Of a stretch of 64,000 bases of DNA, positions 27,574-35,695 are shown piece after piece. Within the stretch, counting starts at the first letter, position 1, and each line of letters starts with the position of its first letter. The DNA is from Poindextera sp965277425 (GTDB lineage Bacteria > Pseudomonadota > Alphaproteobacteria > Caulobacterales > Caulobacteraceae), in the NCBI GenBank assembly GCA_965277425.1, contig CBDICR010000007.1, positions 372,001 to 436,000 on the forward strand, read 5' to 3'. The position numbers and the translations under genes were made by a program. The notes beneath the pieces were generated by a model. It did no database searches. It saw only the letters and a list, made by a program, of their open reading frames with translations, and was not told the origin of the DNA.

Positions 27574-29478
27574 ATGAACGCGCTGGACCGCATCCCCGAC
27601 GCGCTCAACTCCAGGCTCCGGCGTGGACGTATCCTGTTCGCCGATCTGCCTGAAGACCAGCCGATGGAGATGCCGGCCCAGTCCTTTGGCGCGCCCTCCT
27701 CGGCGCCGTGCGCATCCCGGGCCTCGCCCGCCAACCGCAGGCTTGGCGGCCTCATCGCCGCGACGCTCGTCCTGACCGCGCTCGCCTTGACCCCGGTCTA
27801 CGGGGTGCTGAGCGCCGACACGATCGGGCCTCTGGACGTGTTGATCCTGGTCCTGGTCGCGCTGCTTTTCGCCTGGTCGGCCTTTTCCTTCCTCTCGGCC
27901 TTCGCCGGCTTTGTCGTCGGGCTGGTGCGGGCGCCGTGCGAGCTTGGGCTCGAGGCGAGCGGGCCGTTGCCCGCCTTGAGGAGCCGCACGGCGGTCTTGA
28001 TGCCGGTCTTTAACGAGACGCCGCGGCCGGTCTTCGCGCGGCTGCAGGCCATCTGCGAGTCGGTGGATGCGACCGGCGCCAGCGCGCCGTTCGATTTCTT
28101 CGTGCTCAGCGACACCACCGACCCCGCAATCCGGGCCAGCGAATACGCCCTGTTCCGCCAATTGAAATGGCGCCTCGGCGCGCCTTTGCGGATCTTCTAT
28201 CGCCACCGCCCCGAGAACGTCGCGCGCAAGGCGGGCAACATCGCCGACTGGGTGCGCCGGTTCGGCGGCGCCTATGCGCACATGGTGGTGCTGGACGCCG
28301 ACAGCCTGATGGAGGGCGAGACCCTGGTGCGCCTGGCCGCGGCCATGGAGCGGGAGCCGGATATCGGCCTGATCCAGACCGCCCCGGCGATCGTCAACCG
28401 GCACACCCTGTTCGCCCGCGCCGAGCAGTTCGCCAGCCGCCTCTATGGACCGATGCTGGCCCGGGGCGTCGCCTGGTGGTCGGGGTCCGAAGGCAACTAC
28501 TGGGGCCACAACGCCATCATCCGCGTCGCGGCCTTCGCCGCCCACGGCGGTCTGCCGCAGCTGCGCGGCCGCAAGCCCTTCGGCGGCCATATCATGAGCC
28601 ACGACTTCGTCGAGGCGGCTCTGTTGCGCCGCGCCGGCTGGCGCGTGCACATGGCCTCCAATCTCGGCGGCAGCTATGAGGAATCGCCGCCGACCCTGGC
28701 GGCCCTGCTCGCCCGCGACCGCCGCTGGTGCCAGGGCAATCTGCAGCACGTCCAGATCGTCTGCGCCAAGGGCCTGCACTGGGTTAGCCGTTTCCACCTG
28801 TTGCGCGGCATCTCGGCCTATCTGGTGGCGCCGCTGTGGCTGTCGCTGCTGATCAGCGCCGCGATCCTGCCGTTGCGGCCGGATTGGGGCCAGCACGCGG
28901 GCGGGACGCTGCATGCCGTACACGCCTTCGATGCGGCGGCGGTCGGGGCGGTGTTCGGCGTCGGCCTGGGCTTTCTTCTGGCGCCCAAGGTCCTGGCCTG
29001 CCTGCAGATGCTGCGCACGGGGGAGGGCGGGCGATTCGGCGGCCCGGGTCTGGCGGCGCTGAACGTGGCGATCGAGAGCGTGCTTTCGATGCTGGTCGCG
29101 CCCCTGATCATGGTCAGCCACACCTGTTCCCTGGCCGCCGTGGTCGCCGGCCGCGACTCGGGCTGGATCGCCCAGGCGCGGGAGGAGACCGGGCTCAACT
29201 TCCGTCAGACGGTGCGGCTGCATGCGGTCGACACCGCCATCGGCCTGGCGCTCGGCGCCACGGCGCTGTCCTCGTCGCTGCGGCCGTTCTTGTGGATGGC
29301 GCCGGTGATCCTCGGCCTGGCGCTCGCCATTCCGCTGGCCAGCGCCGGCGCCAGCGGCCAGCTTGGGCGCACCGCCCGGCGGGTCGGGGTGCTGCTGGTG
29401 CCGGAGGAACAGCGGCCGCCGCAGATCCTGGCGCGCGCCAACGCCATCAGCGCCGGCTGGCCGGCGGAGCGCGCCTGA
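27574..29478 (+). CDS. opgH: Glucans biosynthesis glucosyltransferase OpgH
   Basis: The 634-residue inner-membrane glycosyltransferase (GT2) polymerises UDP-glucose into the beta-glucan backbone. Two N-terminal membrane helices (about 55-125) precede the catalytic domain with VLMPVFNETP, the DxD-like VVLDADS, SHDFVEAALLRRAGW and the DRRWCQGNLQH (QxxRW-type) motif. About five further helices follow. The ATG at 27574, preceded by AAAGGG, is preferred to upstream in-frame starts. It would work with OpgD encoded just before it, and the 150-base gap between them shows no clear terminator. Confidence 0.95.
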   Translation: MNALDRIPDALNSRLRRGRILFADLPEDQPMEMPAQSFGAPSSAPCASRASPANRRLGGLIAATLVLTALALTPVYGVLSADTIGPLDVLILVLVALLFAWSAFSFLSAFAGFVVGLVRAPCELGLEASGPLPALRSRTAVLMPVFNETPRPVFARLQAICESVDATGASAPFDFFVLSDTTDPAIRASEYALFRQLKWRLGAPLRIFYRHRPENVARKAGNIADWVRRFGGAYAHMVVLDADSLMEGETLVRLAAAMEREPDIGLIQTAPAIVNRHTLFARAEQFASRLYGPMLARGVAWWSGSEGNYWGHNAIIRVAAFAAHGGLPQLRGRKPFGGHIMSHDFVEAALLRRAGWRVHMASNLGGSYEESPPTLAALLARDRRWCQGNLQHVQIVCAKGLHWVSRFHLLRGISAYLVAPLWLSLLISAAILPLRPDWGQHAGGTLHAVHAFDAAAVGAVFGVGLGFLLAPKVLACLQMLRTGEGGRFGGPGLAALNVAIESVLSMLVAPLIMVSHTCSLAAVVAGRDSGWIAQAREETGLNFRQTVRLHAVDTAIGLALGATALSSSLRPFLWMAPVILGLALAIPLASAGASGQLGRTARRVGVLLVPEEQRPPQILARANAISAGWPAERA

Positions 29479-29526
29479 CCGATCCTGGGAGCGCGACGGC
29501 GTCGAGATGAACGGAGGAGCGACTTG

Positions 29527-29613
29527 GCTCCCCGGGGAGCATGCCCGCCAAATCAGCCGGGTCTGCCGGCTCAATGGGCTTGGACCGACGCGTGCTGCCA
29601 CACCGCTGGCAGC
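29527..29613. repeat. Palindrome and hairpin between opgH and the DUF1761 gene
   Basis: GCTCCCCGGGGAGC (29527-29540) is a perfect 14-base palindrome. Further on, GCTGCCA (29594-29600) pairs with TGGCAGC (29607-29613). The second could terminate opgH, although no U-run follows. The remaining ~200-base gap holds nothing else that can be supported. Confidence 0.5.
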
Positions 29614-29674
29614 AGGTGTCAGGTAGAGAACGGCCATGCCGCTTGATCGGCATGAGCGTTCCAGAGGACATCAG

Positions 29675-30091
29675 ATGTTGACGGCGTTGAACGAGGTGAA
29701 CTGGCTCGCGGTCGCGATAGCGGAGGCTGCGCTCTTCGCGTTGGGCGCGGTGTGGTTCATGCTGCTGTTCGCGCGGGCCTATGTGGTCGCCCTCGGACGG
29801 GAAGATGCGCCGGCGCAGAAACCGTCCGCGCTGTTCATCGTCACACCGTTGCTGTGCCAGACGGTGATCGTCATCACCAGCGCCGTCCTAATGCGCGCCT
29901 TGGGCGTCACGACCTATGCCGCGGCCTTGGAGTTCGGTCTGATCGCCGGGGCCGGCTATCTGATCCCCATGGTCGTGAACATCGCGCACAACCCGAACTT
30001 TCCAAAGCCCATGCAATACAACTTGATCAATGCGCCGTTCTTTCTGCTGGGGAGCGTGATCGCCTCCATGATCCTGGTCGCGCTCGGCTGA
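29675..30091 (+). CDS. DUF1761 family membrane protein
   Basis: The 138-residue protein has four hydrophobic helices. It begins with LNEVNWLAVAIAEAALFALGAVWF, where the 'vNwlaVlvaalaxfxlGalWy' pattern is the DUF1761 signature. The end, NLINAPFFLLGSVIASMILVAL, also matches. The ATG at 29675 follows AGAGGA by about six bases. The function of the family is not known. Confidence 0.82.
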   Translation: MLTALNEVNWLAVAIAEAALFALGAVWFMLLFARAYVVALGREDAPAQKPSALFIVTPLLCQTVIVITSAVLMRALGVTTYAAALEFGLIAGAGYLIPMVVNIAHNPNFPKPMQYNLINAPFFLLGSVIASMILVALG

Positions 30092-30194
30092 TGCACCGCG
30101 GCGATCACCTGTTCGAGATCATTCAGTCTGAAGGTCTGCGAGGGGGATACCCACTCGCGCCGGCATGAAAATTCGCCTGAAGGCGCCGTAGCGT

Positions 30195-30211
30195 TGACAC
30201 TCTGGGTGTCA
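30195..30211. promoter_or_regulatory. Inverted repeat before the TPR gene
   Basis: TGACAC (30195-30200) and GTGTCA (30206-30211) are perfect inverted arms around TCTGG. The site lies 35 bases before the TPR protein's start codon and could be an operator or a leader hairpin. Confidence 0.4.
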
Positions 30212-30245
30212 CGCGAACACAGTGCCCCAGTCGTTGGGGGGAAAT

Positions 30246-31280
30246 ATGCGTCTCTGGGTCAAGGCGGGCCTAGCCTGCGTGATGCTATCGGTGGGCGCTC
30301 ACGCGGCGTTCTCGCAGCAATCAGCAGTCCCTTCCCAGGACCACGGCGGACGTTTCATTCCCGATGCAGCGAACGCCGTCTGCGCCAGCGACATTCAGTC
30401 AGATGGATTGAGCGCGGCGGACCTCGCCAGCCGCTATAGGAACCGCGGCTCGGCCGACCAACTGAGGGGCGCCCGTGACTGCGCCATCGCTGATTATGAT
30501 CGGGCGATCCAACTAAACCCTCAGGACGCCGATGCATACGATGTCCGCGGCAGCATCTATGAGGGCAAGGGCGACCTTGATCGCGCCATCGCCGACTTCG
30601 ATCGAGCGATCCAGCTCCGCCCTCAATATGCCGGAACCTACAGCAATCGCGGCTTTGCCTACCAAAGTAAGGGCGACGTTGACCACGCCATCGCCGACTT
30701 CGACCTGGCGATCTCACTCAACCCATCGTTCGCCATTCCATACTATGGCCGTGGCATCGCCTACGCCATCAAAGGCGACCATGTCCGCGCCTTTGCCGAC
30801 TTCGCCCAGTCGATCCGGTTAGATCCACAATTTTTTCGCGCTTACCGCGCGCGCGGCGACCTCTACGCGATGGAGGGCGACTACACTCGCGCTATCGCCG
30901 ATGTCGATCGAGCGACTGGGCAGAATCCGCAGGATCCGAGTGACTTGAACGAGGCCTGCTGGCTCCGGGCCATGACCAACCGCGATCTTGGCGCAGCGCG
31001 AGCCGACTGCGACGCCGCCGTACGCCTGTCGAACAATAATCCACATTACCTGAACAGCCGAGGCCTCGTCGACCTCCAGCAGAATCGGCGCGAGGACGCC
31101 TGGAACGATTACGACGCTGCCGTTCGCGTGCAGCCGGGAAGCGCCGACGATCTATACGGCCGGGGGATCGCGGCCTTGCGGTTGGGCCGCTCGCCTGAGG
31201 GCCAAGCGGACATCGCCGCAGCGCTCAAGCTTGACCCCAAGATCGCCGAGACGTTCTCAGGTTACGGGATCAGACCCTAG
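30246..31280 (+). CDS. Exported tetratricopeptide-repeat protein
   Basis: The 344-residue protein has a Sec signal peptide (LWVKAGLACVMLSVGAHAAFS) and at least six TPR units with the recurring pattern YxxRGxxYxxKGDxxRAIADFDRAIxLNPQ, visible around residues 80-220, with weaker units to the C-terminus. TPR proteins are scaffolds for protein partners, and this one should act in the periplasm. GGGGGGAAAT precedes the ATG. The upstream in-frame start at 30222 would spoil the signal peptide. No partner is suggested by the neighbours. Confidence 0.88.
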   Translation: MRLWVKAGLACVMLSVGAHAAFSQQSAVPSQDHGGRFIPDAANAVCASDIQSDGLSAADLASRYRNRGSADQLRGARDCAIADYDRAIQLNPQDADAYDVRGSIYEGKGDLDRAIADFDRAIQLRPQYAGTYSNRGFAYQSKGDVDHAIADFDLAISLNPSFAIPYYGRGIAYAIKGDHVRAFADFAQSIRLDPQFFRAYRARGDLYAMEGDYTRAIADVDRATGQNPQDPSDLNEACWLRAMTNRDLGAARADCDAAVRLSNNNPHYLNSRGLVDLQQNRREDAWNDYDAAVRVQPGSADDLYGRGIAALRLGRSPEGQADIAAALKLDPKIAETFSGYGIRP

Positions 31281-31364
31281 CGAAGCGCCATGTCGGCTCA
31301 GGGTCGAAAGGCCATTGGCGTCTTGCCCAAAGGCGGACCTCGGCCGAGATTGTGCGTACACGGC

Positions 31365-32096
31365 CTAGGCTGCGGTCACCCATGATCGGCGGCCCTCCGG
31401 TAGGGTCGAGGTGCGCTCGCGAGCGCGGAACTCGGCGATGGCGCACCGCAGGGCCGCCTCGTCGAAGTCGGGCCACATCTGGTCGGTGAACCACAATTCG
31501 GCGAAGGCGCTTTCCCAGAGCAGGAAGTCGGACAGCCGCTTGTCGCCGCCGGTGCGGATCAGGAGGTCGACGTCGGCCGCCTCGTCTGCGTCGCCCGGCT
31601 CCGACTGCGCCACCAGCCGGCCGAACCCGTCGGCCGCTCCCGCCGCCACTCGCGCCGCCGCGTCCTCGATCGAGGCGCGGGCGGAATAGTCGACGGCGAT
31701 GCGGATGTGCAGCCGCCGCCCGCCGGCCGTCGCCTGTTCGATGCGCGTCAATCGATCGCGGTGAATGATCGGCAGCCGGTCGCGGCGGCCGATCAGGCTC
31801 AGGCGAGCGCCGCTGTCGATCAGGCTCTGGGTCTCCGAGCGCAGATAGTCGCTCAAGAGCCGCATCAGCCCGTCGACCTCGGCCGGCGCCCGCTGCCAGT
31901 TGTAGGCGGAGAAGGCGAAGAAGGTGAGGGTGGTCACCCCCAGGTCCGGTGCGGCCTTCGCGATGCGCCGCATGGCCTCGGCGCCGGCGCGATGGCCAAG
32001 CGTGCGCGGCAGGCCTCGACGCGTCGCCCAACGGCCGTTGCCGTCCATGATAATGGCCACGTGAAGCTTGGGTTGGGGCTGCAGTGGACTTGGCAT
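31365..32096 (-). CDS. Polyprenyl diphosphate synthase (UppS family, cis-prenyltransferase)
   Basis: The 243-residue protein belongs to the undecaprenyl/decaprenyl cis-prenyltransferase family that extends farnesyl diphosphate with isopentenyl units. The catalytic Asp loop HVAIIMDGNGRWATRRG and the C-terminal RTGGDKRLSDFLLWESAFAELWF are present. The usual SxENW motif appears as SAYNW, so the glutamate is replaced by tyrosine. It is not in the usual frr–uppS–cdsA–dxr cluster but follows a winged-helix regulator gene. It may therefore be a second, regulated enzyme rather than the essential UppS. The chain length of the product is unknown. Confidence 0.88.
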   Translation of the reverse strand: MPSPLQPQPKLHVAIIMDGNGRWATRRGLPRTLGHRAGAEAMRRIAKAAPDLGVTTLTFFAFSAYNWQRAPAEVDGLMRLLSDYLRSETQSLIDSGARLSLIGRRDRLPIIHRDRLTRIEQATAGGRRLHIRIAVDYSARASIEDAAARVAAGAADGFGRLVAQSEPGDADEAADVDLLIRTGGDKRLSDFLLWESAFAELWFTDQMWPDFDEAALRCAIAEFRARERTSTLPEGRRSWVTAA

Positions 32097-32124
32097 TGCA
32101 AAGTCTCCAGGCAAAAAGCAAGGG

Positions 32125-32514
32125 TCAGGCGGCAGAGAGGCCAGGCCGACCGGGCAAGCCAGGTTGGGCGGTATCGGCCTTCACCGCCGCGGCGGCGTCG
32201 CGCACCACCTGTTCCAACACGGCCAGATAGTCGAGATAGCGCGCGCGACCCTCGGCGGTGATCCGGCAGAAGGTCTGCGGCCGGTTCTGCTCGAACGACT
32301 TGGCGGCCTCGACAAATCCGGCTTCGGTCAGCACCTGCAGGTGGCGGCTTAAGTTTCCGTCGGTGAGCTGGCACATGCGGCGAAGGTCGCCGAACGCCAG
32401 CCCCTTGGGATGGGCGACCAGCGAGGTCAGCACGCCCAGCCGCGCCCGTTCATGGATAACCCTATCCAGCCCCTCATAGGCGAACTGGCCGGCGTCGCGC
32501 TCAGCCACGCTCAT
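32125..32514 (-). CDS. Winged-helix transcriptional regulator
   Basis: The 129-residue protein has a winged helix-turn-helix of the ArsR/MarR-like type: DRVIHERARLGVLTSLVAHPKGLAFGDLRRM, then the recognition helix LTDGNLSRHLQVLTEAGFVEAAKSF. 'L.DGNLSrHL..Le.aGyv' is the signature of the small HTH_34-type regulators often co-encoded with a membrane protein. The ATG (32514) follows GGGAGG and overlaps the end of the membrane gene by 14 bases. It lies 28 bases before the prenyltransferase start, making a three-gene operon. Candidate operators are the TTGCAA sites upstream (33129-33143). Confidence 0.85.
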   Translation of the reverse strand: MSVAERDAGQFAYEGLDRVIHERARLGVLTSLVAHPKGLAFGDLRRMCQLTDGNLSRHLQVLTEAGFVEAAKSFEQNRPQTFCRITAEGRARYLDYLAVLEQVVRDAAAAVKADTAQPGLPGRPGLSAA

Positions 32515-33118
32515 CGTGGCCTCCCGCTCCGCGTTGCAGCACCAGCGCCACCAGCCCCTGGCCAATCCCGAAGCCCGCGCCCATGATCCAGGGCGAAAAG
32601 GCTCGAACGTCGCCGCCATAGGCCAGGGCGACCAAGCCTGAGGCCATGTACCAGCCCCCCACCAGCGCCATGGCTCCAGGCAGGAAGCGGCAGGAGGCGA
32701 AGACGCCGAGGCCGAAGACGATCTGCCAGAGGCCGGGCAAGAGGCCAAGGCTATGCGGCGCGAATCGGCAAAGGACGGCGGTGATCAGCACGCCCGCCGC
32801 CCCGGCCGGCAGGAACTGCTCGACAGCCGCCCGGATCATCTCGCCGGCCAGGCCGGAATGCATCCGCCGCGAGCGCGTCACCATCTCGAACCCGATGAGC
32901 GCCGCCGAGACCGCGGCCACCCCGACCCACAGGCCTAGATAGGCGGGGACATGCGCCGAAGGGTCCTTCAACCACAGCGCCTGGGCGGCGGCGGCCAGCG
33001 CGGCCAGCAGTCCAGTCGCCGCGAAGGTCGCCGGCCCATAGCCTCGAAACTCGCTGGCGCGCGCCATCTGGCCGCGGATCGCGCTGATTTCGGCCAGGGC
33101 TCTGTCGAGATTGCTCAC
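32501..33118 (-). CDS. Hypothetical six-helix membrane protein
   Basis: The 205-residue product begins with a cytosolic helix (NLDRALAEISAIRGQMARASEFRGYG) and then has about six membrane helices, such as VPAYLGLWVGVAAVSAALIGF and LWQIVFGLGVFASCRFLPGAMAL. GTG at 33118 is chosen as start because AAAGGA lies eight bases upstream. It is the first gene of an operon with a winged-helix regulator, an arrangement in which the membrane protein may sense or modulate the regulator. No family was recognised with certainty. Confidence 0.75.
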   Translation of the reverse strand: MSNLDRALAEISAIRGQMARASEFRGYGPATFAATGLLAALAAAAQALWLKDPSAHVPAYLGLWVGVAAVSAALIGFEMVTRSRRMHSGLAGEMIRAAVEQFLPAGAAGVLITAVLCRFAPHSLGLLPGLWQIVFGLGVFASCRFLPGAMALVGGWYMASGLVALAYGGDVRAFSPWIMGAGFGIGQGLVALVLQRGAGGHDERG

Positions 33119-33128
33119 GCGCCGGTTC

Positions 33129-33143
33129 CTTTGCAATGCAAAG
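33129..33143. promoter_or_regulatory. TTTGCAATGCAAA palindrome before the membrane/HTH/UppS operon
   Basis: CTTTGCAATGCAAAG has perfect seven-base arms around a central A and overlaps the ribosome-binding site of the first gene. Two further half-site-like words (TTGCAAG at 33153, TGCAAGC near 33165) follow upstream. The 10-base word CATTGCAAAG recurs at the prenyltransferase start codon (32094-32103). It is a likely operator for the operon's own winged-helix protein. Confidence 0.55.
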
Positions 33144-33206
33144 TACGCGTTATTGCAAGACGAATGCAAGCCGGTTTCAGCCGCCCAACCGTGGCTGGCG
33201 CTGATC

Positions 33207-35300
33207 CTATGCGAGGTCGCGCAGGCTCGGCTCTCGATCGTAGAATCGTTTCGCCGCCGCCGCGATGAACGCCTTGCCGAGGTCGGCGACCCCGTCGTCG
33301 GCCTTCACCCCCGCCTTGTCGAGCAGGGGCTTGGCCGCCGCCGAGGCGCCGATCGCCTTCAGATGGCCAAAGGCGTCCATGACGAACTGGATCGCGGCGC
33401 CTTGCCCGGCCAGGCTCTTGCAGCCCTCTTCGGAAAGCACGATCGCCACCGCATCGAACAGCTGCGACGGCGAGCCGGCCAGTTGGCCGTCCGCCTTCAT
33501 CGTCTTTCCATCCGAAAGCTTTGCGCCGCCCACCTTGGGCGCGACGACGAAGGCCTTGCCGCCGGCCTTGGCGATGGCGTCCGCCACCGACGCGACCTCG
33601 GCCGCATCGCTGCCGTCGGCGATCAGGACGCCGACGGTTCGGCCCTCAAGGGTGGCCTTCATGTTCTTGTGGATGGAGAGGGCGTCCGACGGCTTCATGT
33701 CGACGGGCTCGCTGGCGGCCTTGGCCTTGGCCGGCAGGTCGATGCCCAGCCCTTCGGCGACGCGCTTGGCCAGGCCTTCATCCACGTTGCGCAGCCGGGC
33801 GACCAGGCGCGGCTGCACCTGTTCCAGCCCGACCTTCGACAGTTCGAAGACGAAGGACGAGGCGACATGCGCCTGCTCGCTCTTGGTCTGGGAGACCCAG
33901 AACAGGCGGGCCTGGCTGTAGTGGTCGGCGAATCGCTCGGCCCGCACCCGCAGCTTCTCGCCGGATTCGTCGTCGCCGGTCGCGCCGGTCGAGGTTGTAA
34001 AGCCGGTCGCCGGGCATTCGCGCGGGCCGCCGTCCTCGCCGTGCGCCGCCAGGCTGTTGGGCTCGTAGTTGGCCCGGCCTTTCGGCACGGCCATCTGCAT
34101 CTGGCCGTCGCGCTGGAAGTTCATCATCGGGCATTTCGGCGCGTTGATCGGAAGCTGGTGGAAATTGGCGGTGCCGAGCCGCGACTTCTGCGTGTCCAGG
34201 TAGGAGAACAGCCGTCCCTGCAGCAGCGGGTCGTTCGAGAAGTCGACGCCGGGCACGATGTTGGCCGGGCAGAAGGCCGCCTGCTCGGTCTCGGCGAAGA
34301 AGTTGTCGGGATTCCGGTCCAGCACCATGCGGCCGATGATCCGCACGGGAATGTCGTCCTCGGGGATCAGCTTGGTGGCGTCGAGCACGTCATAGGACTG
34401 CTTGTCGGCGAAGGCCTTGTCGAACACCTGGATGCCGAATTCCCATTCCGGGAAGTTTCCGGCGACGATGGCTTCGTGCAGGTCGCGCCGATGATAGTCG
34501 TTGTCCGCGGCCTGCAGTTTCAGGGCCTCCTCCCAGATGGTCGACTGGATGCCCGCCTTCGGCTTCCAGTGGAACTTGACGAAATTGACCTGGCCCTTGG
34601 CGTTCACCAGCTGGAAGGTGTGGATGCCGAAGCCTTCCATCATCCGCAGCGAGCGGGGCAGGGCGCGGTCCGACATCGCCCACATCAGCATGTGGGTGGC
34701 CTCCGGCATCAGCGAGGCCCAGTCCCAGAAGGTGTCGTGCGCCGTGCCGGCCTGGGGATAGGCCTTGTCGGCCTCCATCTTCGCCGCGTGGATCAGGTCG
34801 GGGAACTTGATCGCGTCCTGGATGAAGAAGACCGGCATGTTGTTGCCGACCAGGTCCCAGTTGCCCTCGCGGGTATAGAATTTCACGGCGAAGCCGCGCA
34901 CGTCGCGCGGCGTATCCACCGAGCCGGCGCCGCCGGCGACGGTGGAAAAGCGCGCGAAAACCGGCGTCTTCTCGCCCTTCGTGAACAGCGCCGCCTTGCT
35001 CAGGTCGGATATGTCGTCGGTCGCCTCGAAATAGCCGTGCGCCGCCGAGCCGCGGGCGTGGACGATGCGCTCCGGTATCCGCTCATGGTCGAAGTGGAAG
35101 ATTTTTTCGCGCAGGACGAAGTCTTCCAGCAGGGCGGGGCCGCGCTCTCCGCTCTTGAGGCTGTTCTGGTTGTCGGAGACCCGAATCCCCTGATTGGTCG
35201 TCAGATGCGCCTCGCCGCCGCCGTGCGGTCCGCTCTCCGGCACGTGCTGGTGTGTCTCGCCGCCGTTGCCGGCGTCGGTGTCGAAGTCATCTTTGGCCAT
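33207..35300 (-). CDS. katE: Large-subunit catalase HPII
   Basis: The 697-residue heme catalase of clade 2 decomposes hydrogen peroxide in the cytosol. The core shows the catalytic His in RIVHARGSAAHGYFE (His81) and the heme-ligand Tyr region GRLFSYLDTQKSRLG. A C-terminal flavodoxin/DJ-1-like domain of about 150 residues (from LEGRTVGVLIADGSDAAEV) is characteristic of large-subunit enzymes. An EcfG-type promoter lies 28-52 bases upstream, pointing to general stress control rather than OxyR. Confidence 0.97.
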   Translation of the reverse strand: MAKDDFDTDAGNGGETHQHVPESGPHGGGEAHLTTNQGIRVSDNQNSLKSGERGPALLEDFVLREKIFHFDHERIPERIVHARGSAAHGYFEATDDISDLSKAALFTKGEKTPVFARFSTVAGGAGSVDTPRDVRGFAVKFYTREGNWDLVGNNMPVFFIQDAIKFPDLIHAAKMEADKAYPQAGTAHDTFWDWASLMPEATHMLMWAMSDRALPRSLRMMEGFGIHTFQLVNAKGQVNFVKFHWKPKAGIQSTIWEEALKLQAADNDYHRRDLHEAIVAGNFPEWEFGIQVFDKAFADKQSYDVLDATKLIPEDDIPVRIIGRMVLDRNPDNFFAETEQAAFCPANIVPGVDFSNDPLLQGRLFSYLDTQKSRLGTANFHQLPINAPKCPMMNFQRDGQMQMAVPKGRANYEPNSLAAHGEDGGPRECPATGFTTSTGATGDDESGEKLRVRAERFADHYSQARLFWVSQTKSEQAHVASSFVFELSKVGLEQVQPRLVARLRNVDEGLAKRVAEGLGIDLPAKAKAASEPVDMKPSDALSIHKNMKATLEGRTVGVLIADGSDAAEVASVADAIAKAGGKAFVVAPKVGGAKLSDGKTMKADGQLAGSPSQLFDAVAIVLSEEGCKSLAGQGAAIQFVMDAFGHLKAIGASAAAKPLLDKAGVKADDGVADLGKAFIAAAAKRFYDREPSLRDLA

Positions 35301-35327
35301 GTCGCGCTCTTTCCGGGGATGACCTTC

Positions 35328-35352
35328 AACGCCCGGCCGGCGGCAAGGTTCG
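35328..35352 (-). promoter_or_regulatory. EcfG/SigT-type general stress promoter of katE
   Basis: On the minus strand CGAAC (35352-35348) and CGTT (35331-35328) are separated by exactly 16 bases. The alphaproteobacterial general stress sigma factor recognises GGAAC-N16/17-CGTT, so there is one mismatch in the -35. The -10 ends 28 bases before the katE start codon. Confidence 0.65.
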
Positions 35353-35695
35353 ACGACGGGCGCCGAATTGGCGGCGATGGCCTCGGCCGCACATCGCGCC
35401 GGCCTCTATTCGCGGTCGGGGTCGCGGACGGCGCCCAAGCAAGCGGGTCGCGCTGCCGCTGCGAAGTTCGCAGAATCCGGAAAGGGACGAATGCGCGCGA
35501 GCATGACAATGAAGTCATGCGTGTCCCCCGTTGCTTGATCGCCGAGTCGGCGGCGGAGCTCGGCCTGGTTTCGGGCTAGAGACGCCGGAGCCTCGATTGA
35601 CGAGCGTCTCGTCGCGTTGCCGCCCGGCGGAGTTTGTCGGATAAGGCCATGGATCGGGCCGCCGGTCCGCAAACCACAATCCGAGGCAGACCATC
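35353..35695. other. Intergenic region between katE and the AMP-ligase gene
   Basis: This ~340-base stretch has no gene that can be supported. It contains one perfect inverted repeat, GCATGAC (35501-35507) and GTCATGC (35514-35520), which could be an operator for the ligase gene at 35696. The open frames here are Arg/Pro-rich shadows. Confidence 0.5.

Noticed and set aside
35353..35672. Small minus frames upstream of katE
   Set aside because: They are Arg/Pro/Ala-rich with no motif and overlap the katE promoter and the inverted repeat.
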